64,000 nt of DNA, taken from NCBI RefSeq assembly GCF_021117295.1, contig NZ_CP088247.1, forward strand, positions 1,565,001-1,629,000, read 5' to 3'. The notes beneath the pieces were generated by a model. That model was not told the origin of the DNA. It saw only the letters and a list, made by a program, of their open reading frames with translations, and made no database searches. This document shows, one piece after another, positions 33,898-42,779 of the stretch. Every line of letters starts with the position of its first letter. Within the stretch, counting starts at the first letter, position 1. The position numbers were made by a program, and so were the translations under genes. This DNA is from Methylorubrum sp. B1-46 (lineage in GTDB: Bacteria; Pseudomonadota; Alphaproteobacteria; Rhizobiales; Beijerinckiaceae).

Positions 33898-36065
33898 GCC
33901 GCGGCCCGGCGGCGGAGGGACAGGCCCAGGCCGAGCGCCAGCAGCAGCCCGCCGAGCCAAGCGCGGATCTCGAAATCCGTGGCGGTCTGTGGCAGCGCGA
34001 CCGGCTGGGCGGCGGCGAGTTGGGGAGCCGGGGCGTTCGCGCGGTGTTGGCGCGGCGGCAGGGCAAGCGGCTGCGCGTCGCCCTCGCCGAACAGGCTCGC
34101 GAAATCCCATCCGGCCGGCAGGTTGAGCGGCAGCTCGGTACTGACGAGGCGCGCGCCCTCGGGACGGCGCGGGGTGGCGTCCACCGCCACCAGCGAGGTC
34201 AGGCGGGTGGTGAGCCCGTGATCGAGGGCGAGCCGCAGGATCGCGGCATCGGCGGCATCGGGCGCGAGCCGGCCGGTCAGCCGCGCCGTCTCAGCCTCGG
34301 CGATCTTCGCCCGCGCCCAGAGCTTGCCGATGCCGGTGCCGGCCTGCGCCGCGTCGAGCGGCAGCACCGCCTGCCAGGGCTCTCCACCGATCCGCCCGGC
34401 GAGGGTGAGCGTCCCGCGCGCCTGCTCCATCCGGGCCGGCAGGGTGAGCGGCTCGCCGCGGTAGAGGTCGGGCAGGCGGGCGGGGGTGGCGTCGACGCCG
34501 GGCTCGGAGAAGGTCGCGGTCAGGTCGGTGACGGCGGGATTCTCCAGCTTCACCAGAAGCGCGCGCATCCGCTCGGTCACTTGGTCGGGCGTTCCGATCT
34601 GGGTGAAGCTGCCCTGTCCGAGTTCGGCAGCGTGGCTCATCAAGTAGCCGTTTGGGGCCGAGCCGATGCCGACCATGAACAGCCGCGAGCGCCCGCGCTC
34701 GGCCGCGATGGCGGAGAAGATCTGCGCCTCGTTGCCGATGGCGCCGTCGGTGAGGAACACGACCTGCCGCAGGCGGCCGGTCTCGCCCGGCGTCGTGTCC
34801 CGCAAAGCGGCCCGCAGCGGCGCCAGCATCTCGGTGCCGCCGCTCGCCTCCAGGCCCGCGACGAAGCGCTTGGCCCGGTCGAGATGAATCTCGTCGGCAG
34901 GCACCACATCGGGGAACAGCGTGTCGAAGCTGTCGTCGAAGCGGATCACGTTGAAGCGGTCACCCGCGCGCAGCCGGTCGAGGCCGATCAGCAGGCTTGC
35001 CTTGGCCTGGCGCATCGAGGCGCCGCCCATGGAGCCGGAATTGTCGATCACGAACACCACGTCGCGGGGCACGGAGGCGGCCAGGCTCGCCGCGTCCGGC
35101 GGTGTCACCACGGCGAGCACCGCCTCGCCCCCCGCGACGCGCTCGCGGAACAGGCCAACCGTGGGGGCCTCGCCGGGGGCGGCGGTCCAAGTCAGCTCGA
35201 AATCACGGTCGGCAGCCGTAGCGCCGTCGGCCAGCGTGATCCGGCGCTCGGCCTCCGACACCTCCTCGACGCGGATCGCGTGGGTGGCACTGCGCACCGG
35301 ACCCAGCGGAAAGCCGGCCTTGAGATCGATGGTGAGCGTCAGCGGGTTGACCGGCGCGTGGCGGGCCGGATCGAGCACCGGGGCCGCGATCTTGTCGCGA
35401 TCGGGGACGGGGTCGGCGGCGGAGACGCCCTCCGCGACGGATCTCACGGCCGGCGGAGCGGGGCTGTAGCGCGGGGCGGCGACGGTCGGCAGGCGCAGCG
35501 CGTAGGTGCCGGCGGAGGACCGCACCGGCTGCTGATATTCGAGCTGCACCAGCACCGTCTCGCCGGGGCCGATATTGGCGACCGCGTTGGTGAAAAGGTT
35601 GGGCCGCTGCTGCTCGGTCAATGCGGCGGCCTTGCCCTCGGCCTTGGCCGCCTCGTAGGCGCGCCGCGCCGCCTCGCGCTCGCGGATCTCGGCGACGATG
35701 ACCCGGTCGCCGACCACGAGCTTCATGGTGTCGACCGCCGCATCCTCCGGCAGCGGGAACAGGTAGGTGCCCTCGACCCATTCGGCGGTGGTGTTGCGGA
35801 AGGCCTGGGTGATCGTCGCCCGCGCGGTGGGGCCGCTCACGGTGATCGCGGCGTCCGCCTTGAGGCGGGGCGCCTCGACCGGCGCACCGCCCTCGGAGCG
35901 CAGCAGGAGCGTGCCGCTGCCGTCCCCTGCGCGGGCGGGTGCGATGCCGCCGACGAGGGCGAGCAGAAGGGCGATCAGCGGTCCGAGCAGCAGGTTGCGC
36001 GTCAGGCCCGGCGCGGGGCGCGCGAGCGGAGTCGGATGGTGCGGGGACAGCGGAAGCGGGAGCAT
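33894..36065 (-). CDS. VIT and von Willebrand A protein, sortase substrate
   Basis: 723 aa. The ATG at 36065 is preceded by GGAGG, with 5 bases between; an ATG 12 bases further upstream is in frame but has no such site. Signal peptide to GGIAPARA. The VIT domain (about residues 45-165, AFRNTTAEWVEGTYLFPLPE) is followed by a vWA domain (about 330-500) with the MIDAS motif DNSGSMGG. The C-terminus has a sorting signal LPQTATD, a hydrophobic stretch (AWLGGLLLALGLGLSL) and RRR. It matches the marine sortase target family. Its role may be adhesion or surface display, but is not established. Confidence 0.92.
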   Translation of the reverse strand: MLPLPLSPHHPTPLARPAPGLTRNLLLGPLIALLLALVGGIAPARAGDGSGTLLLRSEGGAPVEAPRLKADAAITVSGPTARATITQAFRNTTAEWVEGTYLFPLPEDAAVDTMKLVVGDRVIVAEIREREAARRAYEAAKAEGKAAALTEQQRPNLFTNAVANIGPGETVLVQLEYQQPVRSSAGTYALRLPTVAAPRYSPAPPAVRSVAEGVSAADPVPDRDKIAAPVLDPARHAPVNPLTLTIDLKAGFPLGPVRSATHAIRVEEVSEAERRITLADGATAADRDFELTWTAAPGEAPTVGLFRERVAGGEAVLAVVTPPDAASLAASVPRDVVFVIDNSGSMGGASMRQAKASLLIGLDRLRAGDRFNVIRFDDSFDTLFPDVVPADEIHLDRAKRFVAGLEASGGTEMLAPLRAALRDTTPGETGRLRQVVFLTDGAIGNEAQIFSAIAAERGRSRLFMVGIGSAPNGYLMSHAAELGQGSFTQIGTPDQVTERMRALLVKLENPAVTDLTATFSEPGVDATPARLPDLYRGEPLTLPARMEQARGTLTLAGRIGGEPWQAVLPLDAAQAGTGIGKLWARAKIAEAETARLTGRLAPDAADAAILRLALDHGLTTRLTSLVAVDATPRRPEGARLVSTELPLNLPAGWDFASLFGEGDAQPLALPPRQHRANAPAPQLAAAQPVALPQTATDFEIRAWLGGLLLALGLGLSLRRRAAA

Positions 36066-36309
36066 GAGAACCTCCATCGGCAGGTGCCGGCCGGGCGGCC
36101 GGTTCCTGCCAAGGCTCCTCCAGCGACGGCCGCGCCGCCACGGGACGCTTTGCCCAGCTTCGGCCCCGCCCCGCACCGGTCTTGCGACCGATGTCCGGAA
36201 AGCGGCGCAGTTCGCCGCCTCCCGTGACGCTTCGTCCGGATCGGTACGGGAACCGGGCGCGGCGTCGCGGCCCGCTGTTCGGCAGGCCCGAACCGCCTAT
36301 TTCGGGCCG

Positions 36310-36918
36310 ATGTCCCGCTTCTCCACGCCGTCCACCCGCATCGTCTGCATTCGCCACGGCGAATCGACCTTCAACGCGCATCACGAGGCCACGGGGCGCG
36401 ACCCCGGCCATATCGATGCCCGCTTGTCAGAACGCGGCCACGCCCAGGTCGCGGCGGCCCGCGAGCGGCTCAGCGACATTCCCTTCGAACTCGTCGTCAC
36501 CTCGCCGCTGACCCGGGCGCTCCAGACCACCGCCGGAATCTTCTCCGACCACCCGGCCCGGCCCGACGTGCTGGTCGAGGTGCTGCACCGGGAATGCCAG
36601 GAGAGCAGTTGCGACATCGGCCGGGCCGCCTCGGTGCTGGCGCGGGAGTTTCCGGCCTTCCGGGTCGATCACCTGCCCGAGACGTGGTGGTACGCGGATG
36701 GAGAGGCCGGGCCCGAGGGCTGGCACGTTGAGCCGCGAACCCTGTTCGACCGGCGAGTCTCGGGGTTCCGCGACTGGCTGCGGGCGCGACCGGAACGGAC
36801 CATCGCGGTCGTCGGCCACTGCACCTTCTTCTACCACCTGACCGGGCGCTGGCTCGCCAATTGCGAGTCGCTCGACGTCGATCTCACGGACGAACCGCTC
36901 CCGCGCGCCTACGGCTGA
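36310..36918 (+). CDS. histidine phosphatase (phosphoglycerate mutase-like)
   Basis: 202 aa from the ATG at MSRFSTP. The catalytic RHGES lies at residues 15-19 with the phosphohistidine at 16, and the second active-site histidine is in VVGHCTFF near residue 165. The middle segment (LVVTSPLTRALQTTAGI) is typical of the family. Substrates range from phosphorylated sugars to proteins and cannot be told here. It ends overlapping by 10 bases the 3' end of a convergent unknown gene. A longer upstream frame exists but runs over the vWA promoter. Confidence 0.88.
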   Translation: MSRFSTPSTRIVCIRHGESTFNAHHEATGRDPGHIDARLSERGHAQVAAARERLSDIPFELVVTSPLTRALQTTAGIFSDHPARPDVLVEVLHRECQESSCDIGRAASVLAREFPAFRVDHLPETWWYADGEAGPEGWHVEPRTLFDRRVSGFRDWLRARPERTIAVVGHCTFFYHLTGRWLANCESLDVDLTDEPLPRAYG

Positions 36919-37703
36919 GTCCGGGCCGCCTCCAGGCGGTCGCGGGCGCAGACGAGATCGATCGCGGGGGCCTGCCGGCCGATGCCGAGCGCCCCGTCGA
37001 GGATGTCGAGCGCGATCCGCCATGTCCCCTCCGTGAAGGGAGCGGCGCCCTCCGCTACTTCAGCGGCGCTGCGGGGATCAGTGAAGGCGCGCAGGGCCGC
37101 CGTGGCGGTGCGCGATGCGGCGGCGGCGCGGGCGCCCGCGATCCAGGCGTGGCGGCCGGCGGCCGCGTGAGCGAGCGTGCCGCCCTGCATCTCCGCTGCG
37201 CGCAGCGCGACCATGGCCGATCGCGCGTCGGAGGCTGTCTCGCAGCGGGCAGCGAGCGCCGGCAGGCCGGCCGCGTCGAGGAGCGGGGGCAGAATGCGGC
37301 GGGCGCTCTCGAGCGCGAGGAAGGCGGTGCGGGCGGCCTCGATCGCGGGCGCATCCGCTGAGCCGGAGAGCCGCAGTACGAAGGCCATCAAGCCCTGACG
37401 CTCGGCTTCCGGCATGGCATCGTTGAGTCCGAGCGCGTAGGCCGCGAGCGGACGCGAGAAGCAGGGCGGGCAATCCTCGGTGGCCGTGATCGCCCGGTAG
37501 GGCAGCCCCGCGGCGACCATCGCCGCCTCGTTGATGCAGGTGCCGCCGTCCGGTCCGGGGAAGCTGTGCGACCCCTTCAAGAGCCGCCAGTTGAGGATGG
37601 GCGCGAAGGCGTCGAGGGCGTGGTCGCTCAAGCAGGGCTCCTCCCGATCCGGGAGGGAAGCTTGCACGGCTTCACGAGACTTGGCGAGGGGGCGTTTAGC
37701 CAC
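36909..37703 (-). CDS. conserved protein of unknown function
   Basis: 264 aa. The N-terminal 90 residues hold conserved-looking segments (LLKGSHSFPGPDGGTCINEA, YRAITATEDCPPCFSRPLAA) with several cysteines. The rest is an alanine-rich helical region of about 160 residues. The same N-terminal block occurs in hypothetical proteins of many bacteria, to my recollection; I cannot assign a function. It overlaps the metal-transporter gene by 8 bases on the same strand, and may be the last gene of the DUF1007-transporter unit. Its 3' end overlaps the phosphatase gene on the other strand. Confidence 0.7.
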   Translation of the reverse strand: MAKRPLAKSREAVQASLPDREEPCLSDHALDAFAPILNWRLLKGSHSFPGPDGGTCINEAAMVAAGLPYRAITATEDCPPCFSRPLAAYALGLNDAMPEAERQGLMAFVLRLSGSADAPAIEAARTAFLALESARRILPPLLDAAGLPALAARCETASDARSAMVALRAAEMQGGTLAHAAAGRHAWIAGARAAAASRTATAALRAFTDPRSAAEVAEGAAPFTEGTWRIALDILDGALGIGRQAPAIDLVCARDRLEAARTQP

Positions 37704-38709
37704 CCAAGCCCGTGGCCAGTCCGGAGAGCATCGCGACCCCGAGCACCAAGACGAAGGCCCCAGCCAGAAGCTCCAGTCCGCCTACCGCGACGGCCCCGGT
37801 CTGCCCGCGTCCGCCCGCGAGGCGCAGCGCCAGCGCCTTGGCGAAGACGGCGAGACTCGCCAGCGCGCCGGTCGTCAGCGCGGTGCCGAGCGCCATGGCG
37901 AAGGTCGCGGCGATGCCGGCGGCGAGCATCCCCTGCGCGGCGCAGAACACGAGGATCAGCACCGCCCCGGCGCAGGGGCGCGAGCCCGCGGCAAGGACGA
38001 CGCCCGCCCGCTCGCGCCAGCCGCCGAGCCGGTCGAGGGCAGCGGCATCCGTCAGACCGGCATGGCCGCAGCCGGGGCCGCAGGCCTCGGCCGGGGTATC
38101 GGTGACGAGACCGGCGAGCCGCCCGGCCTTGCGCCACGTCACCGCGGCGCCGAGCGCCGCCACGAGGGCGAAGCTCACGGTCTCGATCAGGGTGCCGGCC
38201 CGCGTCATCCCCGAGGCGGTCGCCTTGAGGATGAAGACGCCGACCCCCACGATGGCGATGGCCACGAGAGCTTGGAGCAGGGCCGCGGCGGCGCTCAGGG
38301 CGAAGCCGCGTCGGAGCGTGCGCTCCCCGGCCACGATGTAGCCGGCGATCACAGCCTTGCCGTGGCCGGGTCCGGCGGCGTGGAACACGCCGTAGGCGAA
38401 GCCCATCACCACGAGCGGCGTCCACGGGCCGCCGGCCTTCAGGGCCGTCACGGCGGCGCGAAGATGGCTCGAAAAGTTGGACTGCACCGCGAGCAGCCAG
38501 CCGCCGAGCCCGGTCGCGGCGGGGGCCGCTTCGCGAAAGCCGATGCCGAAGGGCGAGCGCGGCGGCGGGGCGGCGACGGGCCCGAGCGCCGCGGCGATGG
38601 CGGCGAGGAAGCCAGCGGCGGCCAGCACCGCCGCGGCGGCGAGCGCCAGCCGGAGCGGCCACCGGCTGACCGCTGCCCCGCCGGGGCGCAGGGCAGCGGT
38701 CAGGGACAT
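37696..38709 (-). CDS. NiCoT/RcnA-family metal transporter (ZevB-like)
   Basis: 337 aa with about seven membrane helices. It has the family motif HAAGPGHGKAVI (near residue 112) and a second conserved stretch RPCAGAVLILVF (near 238). The cytoplasmic loop between (CGPGCGHAG, about 210) could bind metal. NiCoT/RcnA relatives move nickel or cobalt. When paired with a DUF1007 protein, as here with a 10-base overlap, the Haemophilus counterpart ZevAB is a zinc uptake system. The metal cannot be settled from sequence. I chose the ATG at MSLTAALRPGG. Confidence 0.85.
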   Translation of the reverse strand: MSLTAALRPGGAAVSRWPLRLALAAAAVLAAAGFLAAIAAALGPVAAPPPRSPFGIGFREAAPAATGLGGWLLAVQSNFSSHLRAAVTALKAGGPWTPLVVMGFAYGVFHAAGPGHGKAVIAGYIVAGERTLRRGFALSAAAALLQALVAIAIVGVGVFILKATASGMTRAGTLIETVSFALVAALGAAVTWRKAGRLAGLVTDTPAEACGPGCGHAGLTDAAALDRLGGWRERAGVVLAAGSRPCAGAVLILVFCAAQGMLAAGIAATFAMALGTALTTGALASLAVFAKALALRLAGGRGQTGAVAVGGLELLAGAFVLVLGVAMLSGLATGLGG

Positions 38710-39365
38710 GCGACGATGGCCCGGTTGGCAAATTGCTCGCCGTAATTCGAGGCGGTGGTGAGCGCCTCGAACATCGCCTCCGTCATCGACTGGCCGGCGG
38801 ACGCGACCGCGGGCTCGGCGTTCTTGGCCCGCGTCACCGTCATGCTGCAACCGGGGGCGGCGCCGGCGAGGCGAACCGCATCGGCCCCCTCGGCAAGGCT
38901 GAAGGCGATGAAGTAGGTCGGATCATAGACCTCGACCGCCGCGACGCCCCTGCCCTGGGCAACGGGGGTCTTGAGCGGCAGCAGGAAGCTGAGGGTGAGC
39001 TTGCCGCCCTCCATCGCCATCCGCGCCTCCTGCGGCTCCGCGAAGACCTGCTCCTTGCCCGCCACCTTGAGCTTGGTGAAGTAGGCGAACTCGGCGAGGT
39101 TGGCCGCTTGCTCCTTGGCCGAGCCCTGAAGCTCCTCGGGCGAGAGCTTGCCGTCGCCGTTGGCATCCAGCCCCTGGGTCAGGAAGGCGGTGTATTCGGG
39201 GTCGAAGGTCCAGGCGTGGCGGATTCCGGTGACGCGGCCCGCCTCGTAAGCGAGCTCGGCCTTCGCCGTGATCCAGACATGAGGGTGGGCCCAGGCCGGC
39301 GCCACGGCGGCGAGGCCGAGTGCGGCGGTGAGAGCGAGACGTCTGAGGAGGGCGGCGATCGGCAT
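38700..39365 (-). CDS. DUF1007 periplasmic metal-binding protein (ZevA-like)
   Basis: 221 aa, starting at MPIAALL. The signal peptide ends PAWA, leaving the mature chain HPHVWI, whose N-terminal histidines are the likely metal ligands. The DUF1007 signature continues with AELAYEAGRVTGIRHAWTFD. An EF-hand-like loop DANGDGKLSPEE (near residue 67) suggests calcium binding. The family delivers metal to a NiCoT-type transporter in the inner membrane, which is the overlapping next gene. The upstream space (39366-39485) holds no gene; the two 46-nt palindromes follow. Confidence 0.88.
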   Translation of the reverse strand: MPIAALLRRLALTAALGLAAVAPAWAHPHVWITAKAELAYEAGRVTGIRHAWTFDPEYTAFLTQGLDANGDGKLSPEELQGSAKEQAANLAEFAYFTKLKVAGKEQVFAEPQEARMAMEGGKLTLSFLLPLKTPVAQGRGVAAVEVYDPTYFIAFSLAEGADAVRLAGAAPGCSMTVTRAKNAEPAVASAGQSMTEAMFEALTTASNYGEQFANRAIVACP

Positions 39366-39485
39366 GGCGCGCGGGGTGAGGCTCGCTGCGGGTCGGACGG
39401 TGACGACGTTGCCGATGACCCTGCCCGGACGATCGGGCGAAAGCAGGGCGTGCCGGCCCGGACGATGCGCTTGCTTCCTGTCTCT

Positions 39486-39531
39486 GCATCGTCTTCTTCC
39501 GAAAGCTGGTGGCCACCTTTCGGGACGATGC
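39486..39531. repeat. 46-nt dispersed palindrome, copy 3 (tandem)
   Basis: Begins GCATCGTC and ends GACGATGC, with arms CCGAAAG and CTTTCGG. It is almost identical to copy 4, which begins 18 bases after it ends, and is the same unit as at 6072 and 19118. Confidence 0.88.
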
Positions 39532-39548
39532 GCACGCTCCTTGTCTTT

Positions 39549-39594
39549 GCATCGTCTTGTTCCGAAAGCCGGTGGCCACCTTTCGGGACGATGC
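39549..39594. repeat. 46-nt dispersed palindrome, copy 4 (tandem)
   Basis: Same unit as copy 3, differing at only a few positions in the centre. It ends 1 base before the stop codon of ccmH on the other strand, so the ccm transcript carries both hairpins directly after its last gene. They may serve as 3' stabilisers or terminators. Confidence 0.88.
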
Positions 39595-39595
39595 A

Positions 39596-40054
39596 CTATG
39601 GCCGCTTGAGCAGCGCCTCGACCTCGGCCTTCTCCGCGGCGGATAGGTCGTCGGCCTTCGGCGTGCGGCGGCGCGACAGGCGCCAGATGCCGAAGGCGCC
39701 CAGGCCCACCGCGAGCAACGGGCTCAGCCAGAGCAGTAGCGTGTGCCAGCCGAAGACCGGGCGCAGCAGCACGAACTCGCCGTAGCGGGCCACGACGTAA
39801 TCGACGACCTGGCCGTTGCTGTCGCCCTCCTTCAGCCGCTCGCGCACCAGCACGCGCAAATCCTTGGCGAGCGGCGCGTCGGAATCGTCGATCGACTGGT
39901 TCTGGCAGACGAGGCAGCGCAGACCTTCCGAGATCTGCCGCGCCCGCGCCTCCATGGCAGGGTCCTTCAGCACCTCGTCCGGCTGCACAGCGAGCGCCGG
40001 GAGAGCGAAGAGGCTCAGTGTGAGCGCGAAGAGTGGAGAGCGCAGCCGGGTCAT
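39596..40054 (-). CDS. ccmH: cytochrome c maturation protein CcmH (CycL)
   Basis: 152 aa. The ATG overlaps the ccmF stop (ATGA). Signal peptide to PALAV; the active-site LRCLVCQNQS places Cys47 and Cys50; one membrane helix at about residues 105-125; short cytoplasmic tail. It reduces apocytochrome c cysteines in the periplasm so that heme can be attached. It is the last gene of the ccmI-ccmE-ccmF-ccmH run, the cycHJKL order of rhizobia. Confidence 0.95.
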   Translation of the reverse strand: MTRLRSPLFALTLSLFALPALAVQPDEVLKDPAMEARARQISEGLRCLVCQNQSIDDSDAPLAKDLRVLVRERLKEGDSNGQVVDYVVARYGEFVLLRPVFGWHTLLLWLSPLLAVGLGAFGIWRLSRRRTPKADDLSAAEKAEVEALLKRP

Positions 40055-42051
40055 TCGGCGGGCACCGCTGAGGGCGGCAGCTTGGCGCGCGCCTTGACCG
40101 GGGCGCCGACGCGCATGCGCCGGTCGGTGAGCGAGAGGCCGCCGCCCGCCGCCATGATGAGCGAACCGATCCAGATCAGCAGCACCAGCGGCTTGTAGTA
40201 GAGCCGCATGCCGATCGAGCCATCGGGCATCACCTCGCCGAGGCTGGCGTAGATCTGGCTGAAACCGACCGTCTTCAGGCCGGATTCGGTCACCGTCATC
40301 CGGCGAGAGGGGTAGAAGCGCTTTCCGGTCTCGGTCGTGCCGACATAGTCGCCCGCGCGGTTGCGCAGCGTCAGGAAGGCGGTGGTCTCCTCGTAGTTCG
40401 CGCCCTTGGTCGGGCCGACCCGGTCGAGGGTGGCGACGTAGGGGCCGGAGGCAACCTGTCCGCCCGGACGGATCGTGGCCAGCCCCTCCGTCGCCCAACC
40501 CTGCCCGGCGATGCCGAGCACGACGACGCCGACGCCGGCATGCGCCAGCGCCGTGCCCCAGGCCGAACGCGGCAGGCCGATCGCCCGGCGCCAGGTCGTG
40601 CCGAGGTCGTGCGTGCGGTTCTGGCCGTAGCCGCGGGCGCGCGCCCAGATCTCCAGCGCGGAGCCGATGATGAGATAGGCGCCGAAGCCGAGGCCGACCG
40701 GTGCCATGACGGGACCACCCCAGGTCCAGGCGGCGGCGGCGAGCCCGACGACGAGCGCCACCGCGAAGGCCGCGAGCAGGCGCTGCGCGGCCGCGGCGGC
40801 ATCGCCCCGCTTCCAGGCCAGCGCCTGCCCGAACGGCACGATCACGAGGAGCGGCAGCGCGAGCGGGATGAAGGTCCAGTTGAAGAAGGGCGGGCCGACC
40901 GAGATCTTCTCACCCGTCAGCATCTCGAGAAGCAGCGGGTAGAGCGTGCCGACGAACACCGTGGCGCAGGCGGCCACCAGGAACAGGTTGTTCATCACCA
41001 GGGCCCCCTCGCGGGAGATCGGCGCGAACAGGCCGCCCTGGCGCAAGCTCGGGGCGCGCCACGCGAACAGGCTCAGCGCGCCGCCGATGAACAGGGCGAG
41101 GATGCCGAGGATGAACACGCCGCGGCTCGGATCCGAAGCGAAGCTGTGCACCGAGGTGAGCAGCCCCGAGCGGACGATGAAGGTGCCGACCAGCGAGAGC
41201 GAGAAGGTGAGGATGGCCAGCAGGACCGTCCAGACCTTGAGCGCGTCGCGCTTCTCCATGACGACGATGGAGTGCAGGAGCGCGGTGCCGGCGATCCAGG
41301 GCATCAGCGAGGCGTTCTCGACCGGGTCCCAGAACCACCAGCCGCCCCAGCCGAGCTCGTAATAGGCCCAGTAGGAGCCCATGGCGATGCCGAGCGTCAG
41401 GAAGCTCCAGGCGATCAGGGCCCAGGGCCGCACCGCCCGCGCCCAGACCGCGTCGATGCGCCCCTCGATCAGGGCCGCAACGGCGAAGGCGAAGGTGACC
41501 GAGAAGCCGACATAGCCGAGGTAGAGCAGCGGCGGATGGATCGCGAGGCCGAGATCCTGCAGCAGCGGATTGAGGTCGTTGCCCTCCAGCGGCGCGGGGG
41601 CCACGCGGGCAAACGGGTTCGAGGTCATGATGATGAACAGCACGAACACGAAAGTGACGCTCGCCTGCACCATCAGCGTGTTGGTGCGCAGCACCGGCGG
41701 CACCGAATTCTTGGCGATGGCGACCCAGGCGCCGAACAGGGCGAGGATCAGCACCCAGAGGAGCATCGAGCCCTCATGATTCCCCCAGACGCCGGAGATC
41801 TTGTAGATCAAGGGCTTGGCGGTGTGCGAGTTCTCGACGACGTTCTGGACTGAGAAGTCCGAGGTCACGTGCGCGTAGGTGAGCGCGCAGAAGGCGAACA
41901 GGATGCAGGCGAAGGTGCCGAGCGCGGCAGGCCCCGCCACCTCGCGCAACGCGGCATCGCCCGAGCGGGCGGCCCAGGCCGGCATCACCGCCTGCACCAG
42001 GGAGAGCGCCAGCGCGAGCGCCAGGGCGTAATGGCCGATCTCGACGATCAC
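40051..42051 (-). CDS. ccmF: heme lyase subunit CcmF (CycK)
   Basis: 666 aa from a GTG preceded by GGGAG; longer upstream frames lack membrane character. About 15 membrane helices. The heme-handling WWD motif WGGWWFWDPVENASLMPW lies near residue 235, and the conserved histidines are around it (HPPLLYLGY, LLTSVHSFASD). A large periplasmic domain precedes the last helix. CcmF attaches heme from CcmE to apocytochrome c. The stop overlaps the ccmH start. Confidence 0.95.
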   Translation of the reverse strand: MIVEIGHYALALALALSLVQAVMPAWAARSGDAALREVAGPAALGTFACILFAFCALTYAHVTSDFSVQNVVENSHTAKPLIYKISGVWGNHEGSMLLWVLILALFGAWVAIAKNSVPPVLRTNTLMVQASVTFVFVLFIIMTSNPFARVAPAPLEGNDLNPLLQDLGLAIHPPLLYLGYVGFSVTFAFAVAALIEGRIDAVWARAVRPWALIAWSFLTLGIAMGSYWAYYELGWGGWWFWDPVENASLMPWIAGTALLHSIVVMEKRDALKVWTVLLAILTFSLSLVGTFIVRSGLLTSVHSFASDPSRGVFILGILALFIGGALSLFAWRAPSLRQGGLFAPISREGALVMNNLFLVAACATVFVGTLYPLLLEMLTGEKISVGPPFFNWTFIPLALPLLVIVPFGQALAWKRGDAAAAAQRLLAAFAVALVVGLAAAAWTWGGPVMAPVGLGFGAYLIIGSALEIWARARGYGQNRTHDLGTTWRRAIGLPRSAWGTALAHAGVGVVVLGIAGQGWATEGLATIRPGGQVASGPYVATLDRVGPTKGANYEETTAFLTLRNRAGDYVGTTETGKRFYPSRRMTVTESGLKTVGFSQIYASLGEVMPDGSIGMRLYYKPLVLLIWIGSLIMAAGGGLSLTDRRMRVGAPVKARAKLPPSAVPAE

Positions 42052-42109
42052 CGGCGGCTCCCTCGCGCGGATTCGGTCCGGATGGTCATGAAATTCCTCA
42101 CCGAAGCTC

Positions 42110-42619
42110 TCACCGCTCGCTGCGCTGGCCGAGGGCGGCATCGGCCGAGGCCGGTTTCGCCGCATCCTTGGGGGCTTCCTTGCCCCCGCCTTCCTGCCAG
42201 CGTCCCTGCGCCTTGAGGGCGTCGGCGACCTCGCGGGGCATGTAGTTCTCGTCGTGCTTGGCCAGCACCGTGTCGGCCCGGAACACGCCGCCGGCGTCGA
42301 GCGTGCCCTCGGCGACGATGCCCTGGCCCTCACGGAACAGGTCGGGCAGCAGGCCGCGATACTGCACCGGAACCGTGGCGTTGGTGTCGGTCACGGAAAA
42401 CTCGACGTTCTGGTCGGGCCCGCGCTTGACCGATCCCTCTGTCACGAGACCGCCGAGGCGGAAGCGGGTGCCCGGCGCGACGCCCTGCGCCGCCACCTCG
42501 GCGGGCGAGCGGAAGAACACGATCGAGCCGCTCATGGCCGACAGGATCAGCCCGAGCGCCAGCGCCAGCACGGCGCCGCAGGCGGCGATGAGGATCAGGC
42601 GGCGGCTCTTGCGGGTCAC
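42110..42619 (-). CDS. ccmE: heme chaperone CcmE (CycJ)
   Basis: 169 aa. One N-terminal membrane anchor (about residues 7-28), then the OB-fold heme-binding domain with the covalent heme ligand His122 in the motif HDENY. The C-terminal tail (about 140-169) is disordered, rich in Ala, Lys and Glu. It receives heme from CcmC/CcmD and delivers it to CcmF. It is 58 bases upstream of ccmF in the same operon. Confidence 0.95.
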   Translation of the reverse strand: MTRKSRRLILIAACGAVLALALGLILSAMSGSIVFFRSPAEVAAQGVAPGTRFRLGGLVTEGSVKRGPDQNVEFSVTDTNATVPVQYRGLLPDLFREGQGIVAEGTLDAGGVFRADTVLAKHDENYMPREVADALKAQGRWQEGGGKEAPKDAAKPASADAALGQRSER

Positions 42620-42779
42620 GACGGTTCCGTCCCGGTTCGTCGGCTTCTTCTCGACCCTTCAGGCTGACGCATGTCTGAAGGCGGTCCGACGTCTGCGATT
42701 GATCAAGACCGGTTTCGGCCCGACCGCCCGCCGGGTCAAGGTTGGGCGGGCGGGACCGATTGTCAGGGGATACGGCGGG

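Noticed and set aside
36909..37703. Function assignment for the conserved unknown protein next to the NiCoT gene
   Set aside because: The N-terminal cysteines invite a metal-binding claim, but there is no recognised motif. It is left unassigned.
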